Origin: an uncultured bacterium
GTDB taxonomy: Bacteria > UBA4055
DNA length: 5,975 nt
Direction: 5' to 3'
NCBI GenBank assembly: GCA_937873545.1
Contig: CALMWI010000131.1
Span: forward strand, 1-5,975
In this document: positions 1-5,975 of the stretch, piece after piece
Layout: each line of letters opens with the position of its first letter
Numbering within the stretch: the stretch's first letter is position 1
Notes under the pieces: model-generated
Databases searched by the model: none
Seen by the model: the letters and a program-made list of their open reading frames with translations, nothing else
What the model was told of the DNA's origin: nothing
Program-made: the position numbers and the translations under genes

Positions 1-55
1 ACAGAGGTGATGCTGATTACGCATCAATGGGATGGGAAGTGCTTGACGGCAAATA
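1..55 (+). repeat. Perfect 55-base direct repeat, copy 1 (within a 332-base degenerate repeat)
   Basis: Positions 1-55 are identical to 3255-3309, an offset of 3254. The alignment continues without gaps to both stop codons (332 and 3586), but positions 56-332 differ from 3310-3586 at 52 of 277 bases by hand count (about 81% identity). Identity is lost right after the stops. The repeat encodes the start of the shared C-terminal domain. The first 18 codons show no silent change, while 30 codons after that do. Confidence 0.95.
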
Positions 56-332
56 TTCGTATCAGGAAGAGTACAGAAAGCTTGTTTTCCTGAATGTTCC
101 TGAATGCTGCGTGATCAGGATTTATACACTCGCAGGTGATCTTGTAAAAGTTATCGCTCACAACGGCAATTCTGACTGGAATACACCTTACTGGTACGGA
201 TCGAACGGGGCATACTGGAATCTGATCAGCGATAATAATCAGGCAGTCGCATCGGGAGTATATCTGTTCAGCGTACAGGATGCTGATAAAGAGAAAGACG
301 ACTTTGTCGGGAAGTTCGTGATTATAAAGTAG
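1..332 (+). CDS. C-terminal part of an exported protein with FlgD-like / T9SS-type C-terminal domain (5' end cut by window edge)
   Basis: The reading frame is open from the left edge (first full codon at position 3, residues RGDADYASM) to a TAG at 330-332, so the internal ATG at 27 is not the true start. What remains, about 110 residues, is one domain: a conserved entry segment, the core IRIYTLAGDLVKVI, the loop SDWNTPYWYG, then SGVYLFSV and the end VGKFVIIK. This pattern is typical of the FlgD Ig-like / type IX secretion-type C-terminal domains of FCB bacteria. Such domains direct outer-membrane export or anchoring and say nothing about the cargo. It is 88% identical (89 of 101 residues from M27) to the C-terminus of the next gene, so the two are tandem paralogues. 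The next start codon lies 14 bases after the stop, so they may be co-transcribed. The function of the missing N-terminal body is unknown. Confidence 0.88.
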   Translation, partial: RGDADYASMGWEVLDGKYSYQEEYRKLVFLNVPECCVIRIYTLAGDLVKVIAHNGNSDWNTPYWYGSNGAYWNLISDNNQAVASGVYLFSVQDADKEKDDFVGKFVIIK

Positions 333-346
333 GTAGAAAATATATT

Positions 347-3300
347 ATGATTTCAAGACCAAATATATTCTGTTTTCTTATTATAACCGCATATTTATAT
401 AGCCAGAGCTTTTTACTCGACCCGAGAAATTCGAAAATAAAAGATTATTACAAAGATTCTTATGAAGAAAACAGTTCAAAAGGATTTAACACATATCTGA
501 TAAAAACAAGGACTCATAGAGTCGGAGCCATAAAAATGTTTACGACAAACTTTGGAGCGATTCAAAATGTGAATCCCTTTATTAATCCATGGACAGGTGA
601 TTATATTTATAAAGATGAATGTACAGGAAAAGATGCTTCAGAATTGGAAATGCCATCCGGTTCCGGCATGACATATCTTGGAGGTTCTTCTTTATGGTTA
701 GGTGGTTACCTTGAATCAAAGAATGAACTGATAGAAGGAAATCCGGCAATTTTATTTCAGGGACCTTATGTATCCACTGGGAATTCTTTTTGGATTTATC
801 CTATACCTGAGCTTTTACCGACAGAATTTGAAAATGATCCTGAAGGCTGGACTCTCGGGAACATTTATGAATCTTCAAATATCCAGGGTAGGCTGAACTG
901 CATGTTCGAACAAGTTTATGATCCCAAAGCAACTGCCTACGAGCAGTTTGCAACAATGTTTACCGATAAATGCACTTCTCAACACGCATGGGACTACTGG
1001 GATGAAGTATTGCACACTCCTCTGGGTGTAGAAATAAAACAGACAAGCTACGCATGGCCTTATGAGTATGCCAGAAAATTTATAATAATTGACTATACAT
1101 TTTTTAACAGAAATAAAGAAAGAAAAAATATATATAACTTTTTTATTGGATACGCAGTAGTTAATTCGATATATAAAAAAGATGATACTTCAATTCACAG
1201 CGGTCAATACGATGATATCTGTGGTTTTATAGATAAATGGGAAGGATATATTGATCCCGCTACAGGTGAAAGAAAAACAGTTGATCTGAATATGGTATGG
1301 GTTGCGGATAATGATGGCAGAGGGTATTTTACGATTAACGGATATCAAATAACCGGTGAACCCGGTGCGGGAAGTAATCTTGACGGAGCAACAGGAGTGT
1401 TTAGTATTAGAGTTTTAAGAAATCCTAATCCTAATCTCAGATATTCTTTTAACAACTGGTCGGGATATGATAATGATGGCTGGGCTCCGAAATGGAAAGT
1501 AGGACTCCATGATGACTGGCAATATGATCTAACACCTGAACAACGCGGATACGATGACGACAACAATGAGAATGTAATTCTTCCATGGGGTGACGGCGTA
1601 CCTTTATTTGGAGGAAGAACAAATGCATATCCTTTAGGTGATAAAGGCAGATATATGTTAATGTCTAACGACGAGTTCGATCATAATCAGACTGCTATGA
1701 GAGAAGTGTATCTCGGCATGGATACTCAGATAGACGGTACACCCATTCCTCAAGCGGACAAATGGCAGCCTTGGATAGTCAGCGGAACAGTACCTGACGG
1801 AGAATACTCCAACGGCAGTATCGGCCAGCTTAACGACATCGCAAATGGAAATGAGTCAGCTTTTTTACTCGGTTTCGGACCTTTGGGATATGAAAGCTAT
1901 GTGAATGTAGCTGCCGACAGAGATTTTGACGGTGTTCCCGATGATGTGATACAAGGTAAAAAAGTATGGAAATTTGCTTACGGAGACTCTCTCAAGCTTA
2001 CATTGGCAATTATGGTGAGTGACGATTTTCACACAAGGCTGGAACAGGATCCGAATTACGCGGATTCAACTGTTGTTGATCTTGCGGACGGTCTTGATGT
2101 GTCTCTTTACGATCAGGGCTGGTATGACGCTTTTAACAATGTTGTATGGGCAGAAAGAGTATATGACACACCAATGTACGACACGCCTGTTAAAAGATGG
2201 GGGGAAACAAAAAAAGACGGCTGGTTCGGGGAAGATGTGGGTGCTGACGGAATATACGGGGATTTTGCCGGCGATGCATACTGCTGGTGGCTTGATTCGC
2301 CATATATAGGGCCTGATACAGGCGAAAACGACCATGAGCTTACAGATTTTAATTCAGTCATTACAGACTATTACGGAAATACAGCCGGAACGGAAGATAT
2401 GCTTCTTCCGTTCGGCAGGCAGCATGTTGAAGGTGATTACGGGATAAGCGGAAACCTGACTGACGGTGAAGGCTACGGCTATATGGTGAAATACGATAAA
2501 CAGAACGGCATATATCCTCAGGGATCATGGGTAAGATACGGTTTTGACAACGGCAGAATAGACGCCGGTGACGGTGTTCCTGACTTTACTTCTCCTCCTG
2601 CTCCGCCGCCGCCGAAGATAACCGTAACTGAAACGGATCATGATATAAACATAGAATGGTGCAGTCACGAGTTTTATATAAAAGACGACGGCAGCGTAGG
2701 AGTTATCGGTCCCGAATTCGCATTTGACCCATATACAAGGCTGCACGATTTTGAAGGATACAACATAGAACTGTCTCCGGACAGGCAGTTAGGGAATTTC
2801 ACGACAATATTCAGCGTTGATCTTGTAGATTACGCGTATCAGAATGTCGCAGATCCGAAAGATTATTTCGATAATCCCGTGCCTGCCGATACTGTGCTGG
2901 CACATCCGGAAGATTATCCCGCGATAATGACAGCGGGAGCTAAGATGTACAAATTCGTACCTTTCGGCGACAACAGAGATCTGACACAGGGTCACGAGGC
3001 CGGCGAAGAGGCAACATTTACCTGCACAGTCGCGCCTGCAATATATTCCGAGTTCGGTAATGTCAGGAATTATAAGTTCACTCTTCATAACCAGACTCTT
3101 GCGCAGTATAAATTCGTAGCGGTTACCGCATCGGACTTCGGAGCGCCGAAAATGGGAGTTCCTGCGATAAAGTCCAGCCCTGAATCAAATGCGACCGCCA
3201 CAGTTACGGCCACTCTAACAACTACAGATGAAGTTATAGTGGTACCAAATCCATACAGAGGTGATGCTGATTACGCATCAATGGGATGGGAAGTGCTTGA

Positions 3301-3586
3301 CGGCAAATACACATATCAGGAAGAGTACCGGAAGCTCGTCTTTTTAAATATACCCGACAGATGCATGATCAGGATATATACTCTTGCAGGCGATCTTGTC
3401 AAGGTCATTGCGCATAACGGCAATTCTGAATGGAATACGCCTTACTGGTACGGAAAGAACGGTGCATACTGGAACCTGATCAGCGACAATAATCAGGCAG
3501 TTGTATCCGGGATATATTTGTTCAATGTACAGGATGCTGATAATAAAAAAGATGATTTTGTCGGGAAGTTTGTGATTATTAAATAA
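347..3586 (+). CDS. Large exported protein, 1079 aa, with fibronectin-III-like region and FlgD-like / T9SS-type C-terminal domain; function unknown
   Basis: Residues 1 to ~20 form a hydrophobic signal peptide (FCFLIITAYLYSQS), so the product probably leaves the cytoplasm. The body, about 25-730, is rich in Trp, Tyr, Gly and Asp. It includes SGMTYLGGSSLWLGGYL at 105-121; I recall similar motifs near the N-terminus of large secreted proteins of FCB candidate phyla. DRDFDGVPDD at 524-533 and DAGDGVPD at 739-746 resemble thrombospondin-type-3 / EF-hand-like calcium loops. A proline linker (PPAPPPP, 750-756) leads into ITVTETDHDINIEW, like a first fibronectin-III strand; that region runs to about 950. 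The end, VVPNPY (965-970) to VGKFVIIK, is the sorting-type domain shared with the upstream gene. I see no catalytic signature. The ATG at 347 is preceded by only a weak AGGTAG (331-336), so translation may depend on the upstream gene. GC content rises strongly from the 5' to the 3' half. A surface or extracellular structural or binding role is inference. Confidence 0.85.
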   Translation: MISRPNIFCFLIITAYLYSQSFLLDPRNSKIKDYYKDSYEENSSKGFNTYLIKTRTHRVGAIKMFTTNFGAIQNVNPFINPWTGDYIYKDECTGKDASELEMPSGSGMTYLGGSSLWLGGYLESKNELIEGNPAILFQGPYVSTGNSFWIYPIPELLPTEFENDPEGWTLGNIYESSNIQGRLNCMFEQVYDPKATAYEQFATMFTDKCTSQHAWDYWDEVLHTPLGVEIKQTSYAWPYEYARKFIIIDYTFFNRNKERKNIYNFFIGYAVVNSIYKKDDTSIHSGQYDDICGFIDKWEGYIDPATGERKTVDLNMVWVADNDGRGYFTINGYQITGEPGAGSNLDGATGVFSIRVLRNPNPNLRYSFNNWSGYDNDGWAPKWKVGLHDDWQYDLTPEQRGYDDDNNENVILPWGDGVPLFGGRTNAYPLGDKGRYMLMSNDEFDHNQTAMREVYLGMDTQIDGTPIPQADKWQPWIVSGTVPDGEYSNGSIGQLNDIANGNESAFLLGFGPLGYESYVNVAADRDFDGVPDDVIQGKKVWKFAYGDSLKLTLAIMVSDDFHTRLEQDPNYADSTVVDLADGLDVSLYDQGWYDAFNNVVWAERVYDTPMYDTPVKRWGETKKDGWFGEDVGADGIYGDFAGDAYCWWLDSPYIGPDTGENDHELTDFNSVITDYYGNTAGTEDMLLPFGRQHVEGDYGISGNLTDGEGYGYMVKYDKQNGIYPQGSWVRYGFDNGRIDAGDGVPDFTSPPAPPPPKITVTETDHDINIEWCSHEFYIKDDGSVGVIGPEFAFDPYTRLHDFEGYNIELSPDRQLGNFTTIFSVDLVDYAYQNVADPKDYFDNPVPADTVLAHPEDYPAIMTAGAKMYKFVPFGDNRDLTQGHEAGEEATFTCTVAPAIYSEFGNVRNYKFTLHNQTLAQYKFVAVTASDFGAPKMGVPAIKSSPESNATATVTATLTTTDEVIVVPNPYRGDADYASMGWEVLDGKYTYQEEYRKLVFLNIPDRCMIRIYTLAGDLVKVIAHNGNSEWNTPYWYGKNGAYWNLISDNNQAVVSGIYLFNVQDADNKKDDFVGKFVIIK
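3255..3309 (+). repeat. Perfect 55-base direct repeat, copy 2 (start of a 332-base degenerate repeat ending at 3586)
   Basis: This is the partner of positions 1-55. It begins inside the codon for Tyr in VVPNPY and lies in the same reading frame relative to the protein as copy 1. Recombination between the copies would therefore keep the frame and remove 3254 bases, joining the upstream paralogue's body to this gene's C-terminus. Confidence 0.95.
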
Positions 3587-3654
3587 AATTTATAGCGGAA
3601 ACATCATAAAACCGCAACCTTGGAATCAAAAAAATCGTTCGGGAATATTTTGTA

Positions 3655-3675
3655 AATAACGGATATATCGTTATT
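3655..3675. other. Small inverted repeat between the exported-protein gene and rpmH
   Basis: AATAACG (3655-3661) and CGTTATT (3669-3675) are perfect reverse complements around a 7-base AT spacer. Inside them, GATATATC (3662-3669) is itself a palindrome, so the element can also be read as a longer palindrome with one extra G. No T-tract follows on the + strand, so a standard terminator is unlikely. It lies about 20 bases upstream of the candidate rpmH promoter, where a regulator could bind. AT-rich gaps produce such repeats by chance, so this is only a candidate. Confidence 0.3.
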
Positions 3676-3696
3676 AACATAAACATCAAAAAAGAT

Positions 3697-3725
3697 TTGC
3701 AATTCGATTAAATAAAGTTTATATT
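3697..3725 (+). promoter_or_regulatory. Candidate sigma-70-type promoter for the rpmH-rnpA-yidD-yidC operon
   Basis: TTGCAA at 3697-3702 (4 of 6 to TTGACA) and TATATT at 3720-3725 (5 of 6 to TATAAT) are separated by exactly 17 bases. The same place also fits the Bacteroidota-style pattern: TTTG at 3696-3699, then TATATTCG at 3720-3727, close to TAnnTTTG. Transcription would start around 3732, giving a leader of roughly 47 bases before rpmH. Position and spacing support it, but AT-rich DNA gives many false matches. Confidence 0.45.
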
Positions 3726-3766
3726 CGATACTCTATTTTTATAGAAAAAAGTTGATTAAAATAAAC

Positions 3767-3772
3767 GGAGAG
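3767..3772 (+). promoter_or_regulatory. Shine-Dalgarno site of rpmH (GGAGAG)
   Basis: GGAGAG ends 6 bases before the ATG at 3779. It is a clear purine-rich site and fixes the start of the short rpmH frame. Confidence 0.75.
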
Positions 3773-3778
3773 AAACAA

Positions 3779-3931
3779 ATGAAAAGAACATTTCAGCCGT
3801 CAATAACGAAAAAGAAAAACAAGCACGGTTTCAGAGAAAGAATGTCAACCAAGAACGGAAGAAAAGTTCTTGCGAGAAGAAGACAGGTCGGAAGAAAAAG
3901 ACTGACTGTAAGCGACGAGATCAGAAGGTAA
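3779..3931 (+). CDS. rpmH: 50S ribosomal protein L34
   Basis: This 50-codon frame encodes the small, very basic L34 of the large ribosomal subunit, which packs against 23S rRNA. The family signature is nearly intact: MKRTFQPS at the start, then KHGFRERMSTKNGRKVLARRR, and GRKRLTV near the end. The usual length is 44-46 residues. This copy adds a short tail, SDEIRR, after LTV; tails beginning SDE are, as I recall, common in Bacteroidota and relatives. Nine or more of its arginines use AGA, in line with the AT-rich genome. A good Shine-Dalgarno site and candidate promoter lie upstream, so it is probably the first gene of its operon. rnpA begins 8 bases after the TAA, the order seen in most bacteria. 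Confidence 0.97.
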   Translation: MKRTFQPSITKKKNKHGFRERMSTKNGRKVLARRRQVGRKRLTVSDEIRR

Positions 3932-3939
3932 GTGAGATT

Positions 3940-4347
3940 TTGGTGAAAGAGAATTCTTTAGAAAAGAATCTCATCCTAAAAAAAAGAATTGAAATCTCGG
4001 ACACTCTGAAAAGAGGAAAGAGATTCGATTCGGGAACGATAAGAATAATCCTTTTACCGAACCCGGAGCTCAAAAAGCTTAAAGTGGCTTTTTTGGTAAG
4101 TAAAAGACTGGGCAGAGAATCTGTTCTTCGAAATAAAGTCAAGAGATGGTTCAGGGAGATATTCAGAACGAACAAGCAGTATTTCCCTGATCAGGTTCAG
4201 ATAATAATTACTTCGCCAAGACCGTACACCGAACTTGATTACACCTCACTAAAAAATGATTTTTTGGAGGTTGTCGGGAGTGAAAAATTCACTAATTTCG
4301 TTAATCAGAATCTATCAAAAACTGATATCCCCGCTAAAAACGAGTAG
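3940..4347 (+). CDS. rnpA: Ribonuclease P protein component
   Basis: RnpA is the protein subunit of RNase P. It binds the catalytic RNA (rnpB, not in this window) and the 5' leader of precursor tRNAs. The family's RNR motif is clear at residues 61-73: SVLRNKVKRWFRE, with the conserved Arg, Asn and Lys-Arg pair. The segment before it, LKRGKRFDSG then LKKLKVAFLVSKRLG, matches the first helix and central strand. At 135 residues it is of normal to slightly long size. There is no ATG start. TTG at 3940 is used here, while GTG at 3943 is equally possible and would give 134 residues. A purine run AGAAGG (3923-3928) in the end of rpmH may serve as ribosome site. Its last 68 bases overlap yidD in another frame. 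Confidence 0.95.
   Translation: MVKENSLEKNLILKKRIEISDTLKRGKRFDSGTIRIILLPNPELKKLKVAFLVSKRLGRESVLRNKVKRWFREIFRTNKQYFPDQVQIIITSPRPYTELDYTSLKNDFLEVVGSEKFTNFVNQNLSKTDIPAKNE
4266..4270 (+). promoter_or_regulatory. Shine-Dalgarno site of yidD (GGAGG), inside rnpA
   Basis: GGAGG lies 9 bases before a GTG at 4280. It decides the yidD start: the ATG at 4256 lies upstream of this site and would add eight residues (MIFWRLSG) that YidD proteins do not have. Confidence 0.75.
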
Positions 4348-4555
4348 ATGCCCGTTCGTGCCCTCATGTTCTGAGTATTCGGTCGAAGCTCTGAGCAGGT
4401 ACGGCGTTATCAAGGGAACAATACTCGGGTCTTGGAGAATTCTACGATGTAATCCTTTTAACAGAGCATATCTGGATCCCCCGCATAACTGGGCTCAAAA
4501 GTTCCATTTTGAGAAAAAAAACAAAAACATAATACTACCGGAAAATAATGGATAA
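4280..4555 (+). CDS. yidD: Membrane protein insertion efficiency factor YidD
   Basis: YidD is a small protein at the inner face of the cytoplasmic membrane that aids insertion of membrane proteins by YidC/Sec. The family pattern is complete over residues 9-60: IRIYQKLISPLK, CPFVPSCSEYSVEAL, YGVIKG, then RILRCNPF. It keeps the three conserved cysteines (24, 30 and 57). The amphipathic N-terminal helix is present. The tail after DPPHNW (residues 66-71) is a variable Lys/Asn-rich stretch. With the GTG start the length is 91 residues, within the normal range. The start overlaps rnpA by 68 bases and the stop overlaps yidC by 8, so translation of the three genes is probably coupled. Confidence 0.95.
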   Translation: MKNSLISLIRIYQKLISPLKTSRCPFVPSCSEYSVEALSRYGVIKGTILGSWRILRCNPFNRAYLDPPHNWAQKFHFEKKNKNIILPENNG

Positions 4556-5975
4556 AAATACAATATTAGCATTCGTTCTGATCGCGATAATTATAATCAT
4601 TTACCCTTTCTTTATGCCTAAGCAGAAGCCTGTCGTTCAGAATGAGCAGCAGGTAGAGAGAGTGCAGGATGTTTCAAAAGATATTTCGCAAGATCAGGTA
4701 AATGTTTCTGATTCAGTTTCTAATCAGCCGCTGATCGAGCCTGCCCTTACAGCAGACACAACGCCTGACAGCCTTAAAATATTTCTACCTGAAGAAAAAG
4801 AGATCAGAATTGAGACCGATCTTTATTCTGCCGTTATTTCCACAAAGAACGGAGCAGTGAAAAGCTGGAAAGCAAAGCATTATAAAAGCAGGGAAGACAC
4901 CTCCAAGGTGATCGAGCTGATAAATGAAAATACGAATAATCTGAACACGGAAATATATCTTAAGAACGGCTCTGTATTAAAAGATGTGACCTATGAAGCC
5001 GATAAAGAAAATATAGTGCTTTCAGGTTCAGAAGATACGGAAGAACTGACTTTGACCTGCAAAGACGGACTTGGAAAAATTTTATATACCAAGAGATTAA
5101 AATTCTATGGAGACAAATATTCCTTCGATCTTTCAATTGATACCGCACCGATCTTTTCTGAACTAGCTGAAGCGAATGCTATAAAGATTTCATGGCCGGA
5201 CGGTGTAAAATATTCTGAAGTGTCTGACGGCGGAAAAAATCTGAACAGGGAAGATTATTACAGAGCTACATATTATAAATCCGGCGAAAATTTTGTTGAA
5301 TACGACAATAATGATGATAAAGAGAAAGTGACAGGAAGCATTGAATGGGGCGCGACACGGTCAAAATATTTTGAAGTATTCTTTGCGGCTAAAGATGAAA
5401 AGCTGACTTCTTTCGAAAATTATCCGGCTTATGCCGACGCTCAAGCGCAGTTCACTTCTATGGGATTCTCTGTGGGTTTTGACAAGGGTAGGACTCCTGT
5501 AAAAGACCTGCTTGTATATTTCGGCCCGCTGGATTATGAGACTTACAAATCATACGGAAGAGGATTCGAGCTTACCATGAACTGGGGATGGAATATTGTT
5601 AAGCCCTTCTCTCTGGGTATCTACTGGACACTTAAGTTCCTTCATAAGTACATAGATAATTACGGGCTTGTGATAATCATACTTTCACTACTTGTAAATA
5701 CTCTCGTTTTGCCTTTTACGATAAAGAGTTACAAAAGCCAGGCTGAAATGAAAAGGATCCAGCCTGAACTTAAAATAATCAAGGAAAAATACAAATCCGA
5801 CATGCAGAAACAGCAGGCTGCTACCATGGAGCTTTACAAAAAGCACAAAGTAAATCCTTTCGGAATGTGCCTGCCTACACTGCTTCCGATGCCTATACTT
5901 TACGGAATGTTCATAGTCTTCGGCGCAACCATCGAATTCAGAAGTGCGGAATTCGTATGGTGGATAAACGATCTT
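4548..5975 (+). CDS. yidC: Membrane protein insertase YidC (3' end cut by window edge)
   Basis: YidC inserts and folds inner-membrane proteins, alone or with SecYEG. The 476 residues visible have the Gram-negative layout: an N-terminal signal anchor (about 5-23), a Gln/Ser/Asp-rich linker, a large periplasmic beta domain (about 75-350, ending near DLLVYFGPLDYETY), then the insertase core. In the core one sees the second membrane helix (about 371-391), the charged cytoplasmic hairpin (MKRIQPELK to LYKKHKVNPFG) and the third helix (LPTLLPMPILYGMF); the window ends at WWINDL. Roughly 100-130 residues are missing. Residue 384 is Asn where Escherichia coli has Arg366 by an ungapped alignment from NYG to the conserved Pro389. 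The ATG overlaps the yidD stop by 8 bases, and only a weak GGAAAA (4540-4545) precedes it. Confidence 0.96.
   Translation, partial: MDKNTILAFVLIAIIIIIYPFFMPKQKPVVQNEQQVERVQDVSKDISQDQVNVSDSVSNQPLIEPALTADTTPDSLKIFLPEEKEIRIETDLYSAVISTKNGAVKSWKAKHYKSREDTSKVIELINENTNNLNTEIYLKNGSVLKDVTYEADKENIVLSGSEDTEELTLTCKDGLGKILYTKRLKFYGDKYSFDLSIDTAPIFSELAEANAIKISWPDGVKYSEVSDGGKNLNREDYYRATYYKSGENFVEYDNNDDKEKVTGSIEWGATRSKYFEVFFAAKDEKLTSFENYPAYADAQAQFTSMGFSVGFDKGRTPVKDLLVYFGPLDYETYKSYGRGFELTMNWGWNIVKPFSLGIYWTLKFLHKYIDNYGLVIIILSLLVNTLVLPFTIKSYKSQAEMKRIQPELKIIKEKYKSDMQKQQAATMELYKKHKVNPFGMCLPTLLPMPILYGMFIVFGATIEFRSAEFVWWINDL

Noticed and set aside
1345..3088. Several minus-strand reading frames of 70-100 codons, and one + strand frame at 2019-2309
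   Set aside because: All lie inside the 1079-codon frame, lack family motifs and a good ribosome site, and are what one expects as shadows of a long gene.
3595..3615. GCGG ... CCGC as a terminator after the large gene
   Set aside because: The stem has only four pairs, the loop 13 bases, and no T-tract follows.
3651..3679. Possible DnaA boxes (TGTAAATAA and TTATTAACA)
   Set aside because: Each differs from the TTATCCACA consensus at two positions, and in AT-rich DNA this is expected by chance.
3599..3688. AAACATCA occurring at 3599-3606 and 3681-3688
   Set aside because: Two copies of an 8-mer in AT-rich DNA carry no weight, and there is no regular spacing that would suggest iterons or CRISPR.
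3921..4175. Minus-strand frame of 84 codons opposite rnpA
   Set aside because: It is the shadow of rnpA, whose RNR motif is unmistakable.
4256..4279. ATG at 4256 as the start of yidD
   Set aside because: It precedes the GGAGG ribosome site and adds residues not found in YidD; GTG 4280 fits the family N-terminus and the spacing.
4960..5148. Minus-strand frame of 62 codons opposite yidC
   Set aside because: It lies fully within the clear yidC periplasmic domain and has no signature.

Overview
The window looks like a piece of an AT-rich genome from the FCB superphylum (Bacteroidota, Ignavibacteria, Marinimicrobia, Cloacimonadota, Delongbacteria and relatives). Three things point there. Arginine is coded almost only by AGA/AGG. 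Ribosomal protein L34 carries a short acidic tail starting SDE. Two large exported proteins end in a FlgD-like / type IX-style C-terminal domain (VVPNPY ... IRIYTLAGDLVK ... SGxYLFxV ... VGKFVIIK) that I associate with this group. I cannot place it at phylum level from sequence alone.

Layout, all on the + strand. Positions 1-332 hold the last ~110 codons of a gene cut by the left edge. Fourteen bases later, 347-3586 encodes a complete 1079-residue exported protein of the same family; its last 110 codons align without gaps to the first gene. Positions 3587-3778 are a 192-base AT-rich gap with a small hairpin and a good candidate promoter. Then comes the classic cluster rpmH (3779-3931), rnpA (3940-4347), yidD (4280-4555) and yidC (4548-5975, cut by the right edge). 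The rpmH gene is only 50 codons long and easy to miss.

The right half is a tightly packed housekeeping operon. L34 is made for the ribosome and RnpA for RNase P. YidD and YidC serve insertion of membrane proteins. rnpA and yidD overlap by 68 bases in different frames, and yidD and yidC overlap by 8, which suggests coupled translation. The left half is accessory: tandem paralogous surface or secreted proteins of unknown function that share a C-terminal targeting module.

I see no convincing new biological system. The points most worth a second look are these: the perfect 55-base repeat at the very left edge, which is either gene conversion or the mark of a de Bruijn assembly break; an asparagine in YidC where a groove arginine or lysine is expected; and the strong base-composition shift within the large exported-protein gene.
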